From contig NZ_LPVF01000012.1 of the NCBI RefSeq assembly GCF_001517105.1, forward strand, positions 372,001-436,000: a stretch of DNA of 64,000 nt, in the 5' to 3' direction. Below the pieces are notes generated by a model, which saw only the letters and a program-made list of their open reading frames with translations, was not told the origin of the DNA and did not search any database. A program made the position numbers and the translations under genes. This DNA is from Bacillus halotolerans (GTDB taxonomy: Bacteria > Bacillota > Bacilli > Bacillales > Bacillaceae). Shown in pieces: positions 45,705 to 54,370 of this stretch. Within the stretch, counting starts at the first letter, position 1, and each line of letters starts with the position of its first letter.

Positions 45705-47458
45705 GCCCCTGCTCCCCCTTCTTCTGCAGTGAACAGCTGCTGCCTTTCGTATTGTTCCCGATACCATCCGTTATTGGCCATCAGCTCTTGATGTGTGCCT
45801 CTCTCAGAAATCAGGCCGCCGTCCATCACAAGGATGAGATCGGCATGCTCCACAGCTGATAAACGATGCGTCAGAATAAATGTCGTTTTCTCTTGGCGGT
45901 TTTTCCTGATATTGCTGATAATAGCCGCCTCCGTTTTCGCATCTACAGCGGAAAGAGAATCATCCAGGATTAAAATCTCCGGATTCGCTATCAGTGCCCT
46001 CGCGATTGAAATTCTTTGTTTTTGCCCTCCAGAGAGTGCGACGCCTTTTTCACCCACCATTGTCTCCAGACCGGCCGGAAGCATTTGCAAGTCTTTATCA
46101 AAATGAGCTTCTGAAACAGCCTTCTTTACCTCAGCATCACTTGCGTCAAGCTTTCCGTACAAGATGTTTTCTTTTACAGACCGCGAAAACAGCAAATGAT
46201 CCTGCGGCACATATCCAATCCATCCGCGGAGCCGGTCAAGAGGAATCTGCTCAATCGGCACACCTGAACATGTGATGCTCCCTTCACCGGCTGGATACTG
46301 GCGCAAAAGCTGCTTAATGATCGTCGTTTTACCGCTCCCTGTTTTACCGGCAATCCCGACAGTCTGCCCTTTTCGCACGGCAAAAGAAATATCTTGAATA
46401 TTCACATTTGTTGAGCTTGGATATGTAAAGCTGACATGGCTGAAAACGATATCTCCAGGCTCTTTTAAATCAGACGGCCGCTTTGGATCTCTCACGTTCG
46501 GTTCATAAGAAAGGGTTTCATTTACCCGATCTAAGGACGCGTTGCCGCGCTGCATCACATTAATTAATTCGCCGATCGCAAACATCGGCCAAATCATCAT
46601 GCCCAAATAGACATTAAAGGAAACAAGCTCGCCAAGCGTCAGCTCATTACGGAAAACAAGAAACGCTCCATACCCCAGCCCAATCAGATAGCTGGCGCCG
46701 ACAAGCAGCTTAACAGTCGGCTCAAACAGAGAATCGATAAAGGCTACCTTCATATTCTTCCGGTACACATCGGCCGTCATTTCATTAAAACGGCGTTCAT
46801 CATTCGTTTCCTGCACATAAGCTCGAATCACTCTCACACCCGAAACCGATTCGAGCACCCTGTCATTCAGCGCTCCGAAAGAATTTTGTGCCTCTGTAAA
46901 CCTTTCATGAATTTTACTTCCGTATATGCTGATCGCAACAGCCATAATGGGAAGCGGTATTATGGCTGCAAGCGTCAGCTTCCAGCTGATCAAAAACCCC
47001 ATCGTCAAAAAGATCGTCATCATAAACATTGTGGAATCGACTAATGTCAAAATGCCAAAACCTGTCGTTAAACTGACAGCCTGGAGATCATTTGTCCCCC
47101 GCGCCATTAAATCTCCTGTTCTGTATTTTTCATAAAACGGCGGCGCCATTTTCAGCAAATGGCCCATCAGCTTTGAGCGGAGAATTTTTTCCATCACATT
47201 CGCCCCGCCGAACAGCTGGTGCATCCAAAAATAAGACATGATATACACCACCGCCGTCAAACCTAAAAATACGCTGACATAAAACAGCAGCCCGCCTGAG
47301 GTAAACTCCCCCGATTTCATATCATCAATGGCGTTCCCCAACAGTTTAGGCGGAAACATCTCAAGTACATTTACACATAATAAAAGCACAATCGCAATGG
47401 TATAGCGCAGCCAGTAGGCTTTAAAAAACCAGCCCAGCTTTTTCAATACTGAAAACAT
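45701..47458 (-). CDS. bmrC: Multidrug ABC exporter half BmrC
   Basis: A 585-residue half-transporter (YheI) with six membrane helices and a C-terminal ATPase: Walker A GKTGSGKTT, signature LSGGQKQRISIA, Walker B ILILDDSLSAVDAKTE. The residue after Walker B is Asp (LDDS) rather than the usual Glu, so this half probably forms a degenerate ATP site, as seen in heterodimeric exporters. GGAGATGG lies upstream of the ATG. Preceded by the bmrB leader peptide and attenuator; bmrD follows with ATGA overlap. Confidence 0.93.
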   Translation of the reverse strand: MFSVLKKLGWFFKAYWLRYTIAIVLLLCVNVLEMFPPKLLGNAIDDMKSGEFTSGGLLFYVSVFLGLTAVVYIMSYFWMHQLFGGANVMEKILRSKLMGHLLKMAPPFYEKYRTGDLMARGTNDLQAVSLTTGFGILTLVDSTMFMMTIFLTMGFLISWKLTLAAIIPLPIMAVAISIYGSKIHERFTEAQNSFGALNDRVLESVSGVRVIRAYVQETNDERRFNEMTADVYRKNMKVAFIDSLFEPTVKLLVGASYLIGLGYGAFLVFRNELTLGELVSFNVYLGMMIWPMFAIGELINVMQRGNASLDRVNETLSYEPNVRDPKRPSDLKEPGDIVFSHVSFTYPSSTNVNIQDISFAVRKGQTVGIAGKTGSGKTTIIKQLLRQYPAGEGSITCSGVPIEQIPLDRLRGWIGYVPQDHLLFSRSVKENILYGKLDASDAEVKKAVSEAHFDKDLQMLPAGLETMVGEKGVALSGGQKQRISIARALIANPEILILDDSLSAVDAKTEAAIISNIRKNRQEKTTFILTHRLSAVEHADLILVMDGGLISERGTHQELMANNGWYREQYERQQLFTAEEGGAGA

Positions 47459-47597
47459 CCATCCCCATCTCCTTTATCTCGTCAGCCGCCTTCTATTTTT
47501 TCCTTGCAGCTCTTTTCGTTCAGGTTGTCATAACCAATCCTTGCCTCTGTATTTGTCTTCACATCCGATACACCTGTCTTTCTTAAGATTTTGTATA

Positions 47598-47635
47598 TAA
47601 AAAAGGCACGAAGCGTCAGCTCCATGCCTTTTGTT
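47598..47635 (-). terminator. Attenuator terminator upstream of bmrC
   Basis: On the minus strand, stem AAAGGCATGGAGC / GCTTCGTGCCTTT with loop TGAC and a T6 run. It lies between the bmrB leader peptide and bmrC, so it would stop transcription before bmrC unless an alternative structure forms. Confidence 0.8.
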
Positions 47636-47673
47636 ATCGATTATGATGTACAGAGCGCTTTTCGGCGCGCGGA

Positions 47674-47754
47674 TTAACCCAAATCAAAAAAACAGAATAA
47701 GGGTTTGCCGCGCCAATATGAAACTGTTCTGTAAGACATATCATTCCTTGGCAT
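47674..47754 (-). CDS. bmrB: BmrB-type leader peptide
   Basis: A 26-codon ORF with GGAGGG 6 nt before the ATG at 47754: MPRNDMSYRTVSYWRGKPLF, then CFFDLG and stop. An in-frame ATG at 47739 would give 21 codons. It lies in the bmrCD leader, where the B. subtilis bmrB (yheJ) leader peptide is known to control a ribosome-mediated attenuator. The C-terminal codons (TGG CGC GGC AAA CCC) can pair with the sequence just after the stop (GGGT ... CGCGCC), giving a structure that a stalled ribosome would disrupt. The 168 annotation I recall is longer (53 codons). Confidence 0.75.
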   Translation of the reverse strand: MPRNDMSYRTVSYWRGKPLFCFFDLG

Positions 47755-47794
47755 AGCAAACCCTCCATTCATTCTGATTTTTCACTCTTTTTTC

Positions 47795-47823
47795 ATAATA
47801 TAAACAAAACCTTTTTTTGTCAA
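47795..47823 (-). promoter_or_regulatory. Sigma-A promoter of bmrBCD
   Basis: On the minus strand TTGACA (47818-47823), 17 bases, TATTAT (47795-47800). A near-consensus promoter, giving a leader of about 330 bases before bmrC. Confidence 0.8.
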
Positions 47824-47905
47824 TCATTACTTGAACAGAGAAAAGATTAAATAGATATGATGTCGGGTATTGTATTGTACGACGTTTTTTGAAAGGGTGA
47901 GAATG

Positions 47906-48406
47906 ATGTTTCATGCTGACCGTATTATTGTTGCGTTTGACGGAAGTGAAAACAGTAAGAAAGCGCTTCAGACTGCCATTGATCTTGCGAAAACGGTAAA
48001 TGCAGCCATTACAGTCGCCCATTCACATGATATGAAAGACAACCAGACCATCATCGACCCGCCGAGGCCCGCAGCAGGGGCAAGCTATATTGGCGGAGGC
48101 ATGACAAGTGTTCCTGACCCGCTGATATCAGATGTTGCGCCACCGGAGCCAATGATTTATGAAGACCGTACGGAAGAAGTCATCGCCGAAGCCAGAATGA
48201 TGCTGAATGATCAGCAGACAGAGGGAGATATCGATATATTGGAAGGTGACCCGGCTGAATCAATTATCGAGCATGCCAACCGGGTTTCAGCCGATCTGAT
48301 TGTAACCGGAAGCAGAGACCAAAACAGACTGAAGAAACTTTTGTTTGGAAGTGTAAGTGAAAAGCTTTCGGCGAAATCAGATATACCGGTTCTGATCGTA
48401 AAGTGA
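47906..48406 (+). CDS. nhaX: Universal stress protein-like NhaX
   Basis: A 166-residue UspA-fold protein. N-terminal FHADRIIVAFDGSENSKKAL and the C-terminal ATP-binding loop GSRDQNRLKKLLFGSVSEKLS are typical of nucleotide-binding Usp proteins. A Pro/Gly-rich insert of about 40 residues (DPPRPAAGASYIGGGMTSVP) lies in the middle. Adjacent to nhaC and named for that. Tandem ATGs at 47903 and 47906; AAAGGG fits the second. The role in Na+/H+ homeostasis is not shown. Confidence 0.88.
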   Translation: MFHADRIIVAFDGSENSKKALQTAIDLAKTVNAAITVAHSHDMKDNQTIIDPPRPAAGASYIGGGMTSVPDPLISDVAPPEPMIYEDRTEEVIAEARMMLNDQQTEGDIDILEGDPAESIIEHANRVSADLIVTGSRDQNRLKKLLFGSVSEKLSAKSDIPVLIVK

Positions 48407-48430
48407 GCACGCCACGTGCTCGCTTTTTTA
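48405..48430 (+). terminator. Intrinsic terminator of nhaX
   Basis: Perfect 6-bp stem GAGCAC / GTGCTC (48405-48410, 48416-48421) and T6; overlaps the stop codon. Confidence 0.78.
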
Positions 48431-48473
48431 TATTCATAATTGTGAAAAAACACGGATTTTCGTTTTTTTCTGA

Positions 48474-48479
48474 TATAAT
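48474..48479 (+). promoter_or_regulatory. Extended -10 promoter of nhaC
   Basis: TGATATAAT (consensus TATAAT at 48474-48479 with upstream TG). No good -35. About 53 bases before the nhaC start. Confidence 0.5.
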
Positions 48480-48531
48480 GCTTTCGTGCCCAAAAGCACA
48501 AAAGCATTAAAGAAAATGATGGGGTGTTGTT

Positions 48532-49893
48532 TTGGATTCTCAAAAAAAGCTGACGTTTCCGTTAGCCGTCGGTTTATTTATATTCATGTTAGGAGTCATT
48601 ATCTCCTGCTTATTTTTTCTTCATACAGAACCGCATATCCCGCTGTTCCTATGTGTTGTCCTGCTTTCAGCAGCCGGTTTATGGTACGGTTTTTCCTGGA
48701 ACAGCCTTGAAAAAGGAATTGTTAACGGGATTAAAAACGGTGTGCAGCCGATCATTGTTCTGGCACTGATCGGTATCTTAATCGGCGCTTGGATGTACAG
48801 CGGCGCCATACCGTCCGTTACAGTTTATGCTTTGTCCTTTATTGAACCGAGCCATCTTCTGTTGACTGCTTTGTTTTCCTGCATGATCATCAGCACGCTA
48901 GTCGGCTCAAGCCTGACAACTGTAAGCACAATTGGCGTGGCACTGATCGGCGTGGCGAGCGCGGCGGGCGTTCCGCTCGAATGGACGGCGGGGGCAGTCA
49001 TTTGCGGAGCCTGCTTTGGTGATAAAATGTCACCGATGTCGGATACAACAAATTTCGCTGCGGGTATAGGCGAAATATCTATCTTTGAACACATTCGCCA
49101 CATGATGGGCACAACTATTCCCGCCTTGCTGATCACCGTTGTCCTTTTTTACTTTCTTGGTTTATCAGTCTCAGCAGACACTGCTTCAACAGATGATATT
49201 GCACATGTTATTGCCGGAATAAAAGATGCAGCAAACGTCACACCATGGGCGCTTCTTTCTCCGCTCTTAGTTGTTTTGCTGGCGATTAAGCGCGTGTCCG
49301 TTATTCCCGTTCTGACTGCCGGTATTATTTCCTCGGGAATTTTGACTGCCATTTTCGTTCCCGACAGCAGCATTCAGGCTTTTATGTCAGCCCTGCAAAA
49401 TGGCACCATGTTCGAAACTGACAATGAGGCAGCCGCTAAAATCATCAACAGAGGCGGACTGCAATCCATGATGGGCTCAGTTTCTCTTATTATGATCGCT
49501 TTTGCACTCGGCGGTTTAATGGAGAAAATCGGCCTGATCTCCGCACTATTGGAGGGTGTGATGAAAGGAATCCGTTCAAAAGGCAGTCTCATTACAGCAA
49601 CTGTCTGCTCCAGTATCGGTGTCAATCTTGCAACAGGCGAACAGTATTTATCTATATTAATACCGGGACAGTCATATAAATCCTTATATGACAAACAAAA
49701 CATTCAGCGGAAGTTTTTATCAAGATCATTAGAGGACGGCGGAACATTGATTAATCCATTGATCCCTTGGGGAGTCAGCGGGGCTTTTATGGCAACCGCG
49801 CTTGGTGTTCCCGTCATTGACTATATCCCATTTACGTTCTTCCTCTATATATCGCCGATCATCTCGATTTTAGTTGGATTTGTAAAAAAATAA
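48532..49893 (+). CDS. nhaC: Na+/H+ antiporter NhaC
   Basis: A 453-residue NhaC-family antiporter with about 11-12 membrane helices. Conserved features include VGSSLTTVSTIGVALIGVA, ICGACFGDKMSPMSDTTNFA and NLATGEQYLSILIPGQ. It exchanges Na+ (or malate-linked substrates in relatives) for H+. The start is TTG 48532 after GGGGTG. Monocistronic: own extended -10 and a terminator at 49892. Confidence 0.93.
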   Translation: MDSQKKLTFPLAVGLFIFMLGVIISCLFFLHTEPHIPLFLCVVLLSAAGLWYGFSWNSLEKGIVNGIKNGVQPIIVLALIGILIGAWMYSGAIPSVTVYALSFIEPSHLLLTALFSCMIISTLVGSSLTTVSTIGVALIGVASAAGVPLEWTAGAVICGACFGDKMSPMSDTTNFAAGIGEISIFEHIRHMMGTTIPALLITVVLFYFLGLSVSADTASTDDIAHVIAGIKDAANVTPWALLSPLLVVLLAIKRVSVIPVLTAGIISSGILTAIFVPDSSIQAFMSALQNGTMFETDNEAAAKIINRGGLQSMMGSVSLIMIAFALGGLMEKIGLISALLEGVMKGIRSKGSLITATVCSSIGVNLATGEQYLSILIPGQSYKSLYDKQNIQRKFLSRSLEDGGTLINPLIPWGVSGAFMATALGVPVIDYIPFTFFLYISPIISILVGFVKK

Positions 49894-49926
49894 AAAGAGC
49901 GCCGCTTGCAAAGCGGGCTCTTTTTT
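49892..49926. terminator. Bidirectional terminator between nhaC and dat
   Basis: Stem AAAGAGC(G)CCGCTT ... AAGCGGGCTCTTT with A5 and T6 flanks, between two convergent genes. Confidence 0.85.
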
Positions 49927-49930
49927 AACA

Positions 49931-50782
49931 TTAAAATGATACGCGGGCTGCCTGTTGAATGCTTTCTTGAAAAGCCGCCTGCAGCTGTTTTGTCACCGGT
50001 CCGGGCACTCCGCTTCCGACTGATTTTCCATCAAGCGTCACAACCGGAACAATCTCTGCCGTCGTAGAAGAAATAAAGATTTCCTCCGCCTGTCTCAGCT
50101 CTTCTTCAGTAACGGGCTTTTCATCAAGCTCTATGCCGTTCTTTACGATGAGATCCAAAATCTTCATTCGTGTAATCCCATTGAGAATCATTCGGTTAGC
50201 CGGATGCGTCCGCACCGTACCGTTTAAAACAGCATAAACATTAGAAGATGTACCTTCTGTAACAATTCCGTCTCTTATTAAAATGCCTTCAAATGCTCCC
50301 GCTTCGTAGGCTTTCTGCTTTGCCATCACATTATACAGTAAATTCAGACTTTTAATATCGCATCTCAGCCAGCGAAGATCCTCATCCGTGATGGCTGAAA
50401 CGCCGTATGTCTGCTCCTGTTCCGGCTTTTTAACAGAAAATGTATAGGCCGTCGTCTGCGGCTCAAGGCCCGCTTCATATTGGTGTTTTCGCGGAGCAAC
50501 CCCTCTTGTGGTTTGAATGTAAACCGCTCCGTCGCTGACCGCATTTTCCTGCACAAGCTTTTGCAGGTCCCACTCTAAATCTTCTAAACTGAACGGCAGT
50601 GAAATTCCGATCTCACCCGCGCTTCTGAATAAACGCTCCGCATGCTCGCGCAAGCCGAATAATACCCCTTTATACACCCTGATAACCTCATAGATTCCGT
50701 CTCCAAACTGATAACCGCGATCTTCCACATCAACGGATGCCTCGTTCCGCTCCACCAGTTGGCCATTGACTAAAATCTTCAT
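49931..50782 (-). CDS. dat: D-alanine (D-amino acid) aminotransferase
   Basis: A 283-residue fold-type IV PLP aminotransferase (YheM). Family blocks: [28 protein letters not shown], the PLP lysine in DIKSLNLL (about residue 145) and [10 protein letters not shown]. It interconverts D-alanine and D-glutamate via pyruvate/2-oxoglutarate, feeding cell-wall synthesis. The frame is open to 50842, but GGAGGG 5 nt before the ATG at 50782 fixes the start. Confidence 0.94.
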   Translation of the reverse strand: MKILVNGQLVERNEASVDVEDRGYQFGDGIYEVIRVYKGVLFGLREHAERLFRSAGEIGISLPFSLEDLEWDLQKLVQENAVSDGAVYIQTTRGVAPRKHQYEAGLEPQTTAYTFSVKKPEQEQTYGVSAITDEDLRWLRCDIKSLNLLYNVMAKQKAYEAGAFEGILIRDGIVTEGTSSNVYAVLNGTVRTHPANRMILNGITRMKILDLIVKNGIELDEKPVTEEELRQAEEIFISSTTAEIVPVVTLDGKSVGSGVPGPVTKQLQAAFQESIQQAARVSF

Positions 50783-51064
50783 ATAAGCCCTCCCTTTTTC
50801 GTATTTATCCTGATGTCTAATCAAGCTGTCATTGTCACTCATTCTACCATATCAAACCAGCTGAAAAACAGAAAGATCAAGAACTCAATAGCTGGGAAGG
50901 AGATTATTTTTTCCTTAAAATCTGACATTTCGACATTTTTTCTATGTTCTTTCCAGTTTTATTCCTGTATACTTGATTCGTAATACATAGGTTGTAAACA
51001 ATGGCACCTTCAGAGCTGCCAATACAGCGGTATGTAGAGATTTTATGCCACTGGAGAGATTGAT

Positions 51065-51913
51065 ATGCGACAAACGAGAGGAGACGCTTCTCCTTCTGCA
51101 GTTTCGCTTGCTTTTAAATTTGCAAGTTTAGCAGTTTTATGTGTGCTGCTTTTGCTTATGGTAATTTTAGGTTATTCCAACAGCTCCTCGAAAGCAAAGG
51201 AGATCACTGTCACAACAAACAGCCAGCTTCGTGATGAGAAGGAAAGCCTGAAGCTGAAAGACGACTCCCCAGGCCTGCTGATAAAGCATTTGCAGACCGA
51301 GCAGAATATGGGGGACAAAACGGTTTATTTAACCTTCGATGATGGTCCGTCAGCCTCTACAAACCGCTTGCTGGACGTACTGAAAAGCGCTGATGTAAAG
51401 GCGACATTTTTTATGCTGTCACCGCGAATGAACGAATTCAAACACGCGGTTAAAAGGGCCGGAAATGAAGGGCATGCACTCGGTTTACACGGGGTCACGC
51501 ATAATAACAAATTGTTTTATCAAACGCCGACATCACCGCTAAAAGAAATGCAGCAGGCGCGTGACACGCTGGAAAGCATTACAGACTATCGCACTGATCT
51601 CGTCAGAACGCCCTACGGCAGCAAGCCGTCTCTTACAGATTCACAAATTCGCAATCTAGAAAAAGACGGTTTTGTGTACTGGGATTGGACGATTGACAGC
51701 ATGGACTGGAAATACCGCAACTCAAAATACGTAGCAGAAGTACTGCAGCAGCTTGACAATATGGAACACAGCCACTCAAATCGGCCGTATGTGATTCTCA
51801 TGCACGATCTTCCTGCTACAGTAAACGCACTGCCGGTGCTAATCCATAAACTGAAAGAAAAGGGCTATTCCTTCGGTGTGTTAAAGGATACAATGGTTCC
51901 GGTTCATGAATAA
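51065..51913 (+). CDS. yheN: Polysaccharide deacetylase-family protein YheN
   Basis: A 282-residue protein with one N-terminal membrane anchor (about residues 16-38) and an extracytoplasmic NodB/CE4 domain. Motif 1 is TFDDGPS (metal Asp and base), motif 2 is LGLHGVTHNN (metal His pair in HxxxH form), motif 3 RTPYGSKPS, motif 4 DWTIDSMDW. All core residues appear present, so peptidoglycan or other N-acetyl deacetylation on the outer face is likely. AGAGATTG lies upstream of the ATG. Possibly sporulation-linked. Confidence 0.9.
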   Translation: MRQTRGDASPSAVSLAFKFASLAVLCVLLLLMVILGYSNSSSKAKEITVTTNSQLRDEKESLKLKDDSPGLLIKHLQTEQNMGDKTVYLTFDDGPSASTNRLLDVLKSADVKATFFMLSPRMNEFKHAVKRAGNEGHALGLHGVTHNNKLFYQTPTSPLKEMQQARDTLESITDYRTDLVRTPYGSKPSLTDSQIRNLEKDGFVYWDWTIDSMDWKYRNSKYVAEVLQQLDNMEHSHSNRPYVILMHDLPATVNALPVLIHKLKEKGYSFGVLKDTMVPVHE

Positions 51914-51949
51914 AAAAGTGAGGCGCTTATCTGCGGCCTCACTTTTTTA
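51912..51949. terminator. Bidirectional terminator between yheN and srtN
   Basis: Stem AAAAAGTGAGGC / GCCTCACTTTTT with long A and T flanks; overlaps the srtN stop. Confidence 0.85.
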
Positions 51950-52682
51950 TGCCCAAGCTCCGGGCAAACTCTCCGATTTTTTGATGGATGACGAAATCAA
52001 ACAAACTGTCGCAGTATGTCGGCTCCAGGTTAATCATGGCTTTTTTAATGCCTGGAATCCGGCTTGCATCCTCAGGCACAAATCTGGCGGGAGCAACCTC
52101 AAGAGACGTGCCGATCACCAATAATAGGTCGGCTTTATCCAGCTTTTCATAAAGCGTGTCAAAATGCAAAACGGCATCGCCAAACAGAACGACATCGGTT
52201 TTTAATACCGTTCCGCACACCTCACCGTCATTTCCGACCGCTGTACACTCCGGCACATCATGCTTCAGCAAATGAGGGAGATCATATCGGGCGCCGCATG
52301 AGAGACAGCTCGCTGTTTGGATAGAGCCATGCAACTCGTATACATGTCTGCTTCCGGCTTTTCTATGAAGGCCGTCAATGTTTTGTGTGAATATATCCAC
52401 CTGCTTCCCTTGTTTCTCCAGTTCTGCCAAAAGCAAATGCCCTTCATTCGGTTCATAGCTCCCGCTCATTTTCATTTGAAACAATTCTTTGAACTTAGGC
52501 CAAAACAGACGCGGATAGCTTAAAAAATAATCAAGGCTCATCGCCTCCATCCTTGAGGCATCCTCAGTCCAGATGCCGCCGGCTGAGCGAAAATCGGGAA
52601 TGCCTGATTCTGTGCTCATTCCCGCTCCGGTCAGCACGACAATTCGCTGCGCTTCATTCAGCATGTTTCTGAATGCTTCCAA
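51939..52682 (-). CDS. srtN: NAD-dependent protein deacetylase (sirtuin) SrtN
   Basis: A 247-residue class U sirtuin. NAD motifs GAGMSTESGIPDFRS (about 20-34) and TQNIDGLH (about 98-105), the catalytic His in ELHGS, and four zinc-type Cys (CLSC and EC...VC spacing) are intact. It removes acetyl groups from lysines, for example on acetyl-CoA synthetase in B. subtilis. GGTG lies upstream of the ATG. Confidence 0.95.
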   Translation of the reverse strand: MEAFRNMLNEAQRIVVLTGAGMSTESGIPDFRSAGGIWTEDASRMEAMSLDYFLSYPRLFWPKFKELFQMKMSGSYEPNEGHLLLAELEKQGKQVDIFTQNIDGLHRKAGSRHVYELHGSIQTASCLSCGARYDLPHLLKHDVPECTAVGNDGEVCGTVLKTDVVLFGDAVLHFDTLYEKLDKADLLLVIGTSLEVAPARFVPEDASRIPGIKKAMINLEPTYCDSLFDFVIHQKIGEFARSLGIKK

Positions 52683-52723
52683 TTCAACACCGCCTTACAG
52701 TCATTTTTCTCTTATTTTACCAT

Positions 52724-52765
52724 GAAAAAGACTTCGCCTCTTTACAGACGAAGTCTTTCTTTTTT
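52724..52765 (-). terminator. Intrinsic terminator of yhdY
   Basis: Perfect 10-bp stem AAAGACTTCG / CGAAGTCTTT (52727-52736, 52749-52758) directly after the yhdY stop. Confidence 0.85.
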
Positions 52766-53879
52766 AAGCCCGTTCCTTTTCCCCTTTATTGAGATTTACT
52801 TGAAACGGATCGTGCTGGTGCTTCTGGTTGACATACACCATTTGTCCGGGATAAGCAAATTCAACCCCTTCAGCGCCGAGGATTTCAATAATTTTGTAGT
52901 TGATATCCTCTCTGACATGAAGGTTCTCTGCCCAAACCGTTGTTTTTGTATAGAAGTTGAAAAATAAATTGTAATAGCTGTCAGCAAACGTATCGAAATT
53001 GACCATGATTGTATCATTATCGACGCCTTCATGTTCAAGCAGCATCTTTCTGAGTGAACGAATGCAGCGTTCCAAATTCTCAATCGGCGTTGCGTAGGAT
53101 ACATGAATGGAAAATGTAATCTGACGCTTGGTCATTCTCGTCCAGTTCGTGATGGCTTCCATAGACAGCGTGGAATTCGGCACCGTTACAAGCGCACCCT
53201 GCGCTGTTCTGAATCTTGTGCTTCTGAAGGTAATATCCTCCACTGATCCGGTTACTGTCGCCGTTTCCACCCAATCACCGATCGTAAACGGCTTTTCAGT
53301 GATAATGATGATTCCGCCAAAGAAGTTGCTGATCGTGTCTTTCGCTGCTAGCGCAAAAGCCAATCCGCCAAGCCCAAGGCCCGCCACAAACCCATTGACG
53401 TCATAATTGAATTCTTGTGCGATCACGCTCACACTGAGCGCTATAATGACAAAACGGAGCAGCTTAGACAAAAACGGCGCCAGAATATCATCCATATCCA
53501 GTTCGAAGCGCTGATTCACTTTATGAAAAATAAAAGATGATGTAGCGGTCAAATTACAAAGCCCCCAGCACAACAGCGCTACAATCAGCGAGCGGTATAT
53601 TTTACTGATCAGCGGCATCTGTGCATCTAAAAACGGTGAATAGCGAATCGCTAAAAACAGCCCTAAGGCAACAAAAAACCATCTGGCAGGCTTATCGAAT
53701 GCCACAACCACCTGTTTAAAAATTTCGGTTTTCGGTTTGTTTGTTATATTAAAAAGCAAATTAAAGAAATATCTTGTAAACAGTTTTCTTAGTATAAGAA
53801 ACAACAGCAAAATTGCCAAACTGATGCCGGTTTGTATAATTTTATCTAGCGTGAAATATTGCTGCAGATGATCTAGCAT
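52764..53879 (-). CDS. yhdY: MscS-family mechanosensitive channel YhdY
   Basis: A 371-residue MscS-type channel with four or five N-terminal membrane segments (to about residue 165) and the pore-lining helix region VNGFVAGLGLGGLAFALAAKDTISNFFGG. The beta domain follows (FTIGDWVETATVTGSVEDITFRSTRFR), then a C-terminal vestibule domain. It releases solutes on hypo-osmotic shock. Encoded alone, with a terminator downstream. Confidence 0.93.
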   Translation of the reverse strand: MLDHLQQYFTLDKIIQTGISLAILLLFLILRKLFTRYFFNLLFNITNKPKTEIFKQVVVAFDKPARWFFVALGLFLAIRYSPFLDAQMPLISKIYRSLIVALLCWGLCNLTATSSFIFHKVNQRFELDMDDILAPFLSKLLRFVIIALSVSVIAQEFNYDVNGFVAGLGLGGLAFALAAKDTISNFFGGIIIITEKPFTIGDWVETATVTGSVEDITFRSTRFRTAQGALVTVPNSTLSMEAITNWTRMTKRQITFSIHVSYATPIENLERCIRSLRKMLLEHEGVDNDTIMVNFDTFADSYYNLFFNFYTKTTVWAENLHVREDINYKIIEILGAEGVEFAYPGQMVYVNQKHQHDPFQVNLNKGEKERA

Positions 53880-53960
53880 GGCAGTCTCCCCTCTATCCCA
53901 ATCGAATGTTATTATACTAAAACATTCGGCAGAATGCTTCTCTAAATGTCTTTATAAAAC

Positions 53961-53987
53961 ACAAAACCCCGGCAGAGCGCCGGGGCA
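53961..53987 (-). terminator. Intrinsic terminator of yhdX
   Basis: Perfect 7-bp GC stem CCCCGGC / GCCGGGG (53967-53973, 53979-53985) followed by T4 on the minus strand. Confidence 0.75.
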
Positions 53988-54028
53988 ATTTCTCATTTTA
54001 ACCATTCAGCCAGATTCAATAGGGACAG

Positions 54029-54136
54029 TCACTTACTTTTTTTCGTTTGTGTCTGATCAAGGAGAGTTGCTTTTTGCATTTCAACATCTGTTTCGGCTTT
54101 AATTCTTTCCTCCACTCTGATTCTCCCTTTTCCCAT
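54029..54136 (-). CDS. yhdX: Small basic protein YhdX
   Basis: A 35-residue, highly charged peptide: MGKGRIRVEERIKAETDVEM, then QKATLLDQTQTKKSK. GGAGGCGAG lies 3-4 nt before the ATG at 54136. No domain is known. Position, length and a downstream terminator match yhdX. A stress- or sporulation-type small protein is possible, without direct support. Confidence 0.75.
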   Translation of the reverse strand: MGKGRIRVEERIKAETDVEMQKATLLDQTQTKKSK

Positions 54137-54370
54137 GATCTCGCCTCCTTTTTTGCTATTATAAAGTAACAGAATATTTTGTGAACATGTCGAAAGCACT
54201 ATTTTTCTGCCGAAATATGCTCGGATACGGTGAGTGTTCTTGTTTCAGTTATACGTTGTTTTCAGCTTGGACTATTCAAACATGACAGAAAAAAATTCAC
54301 AAGTTGGTATCGCGGTGCATATATGGATTTGATACAATAACAGAAATGCCCATATGAGGAGCTGACAAGC

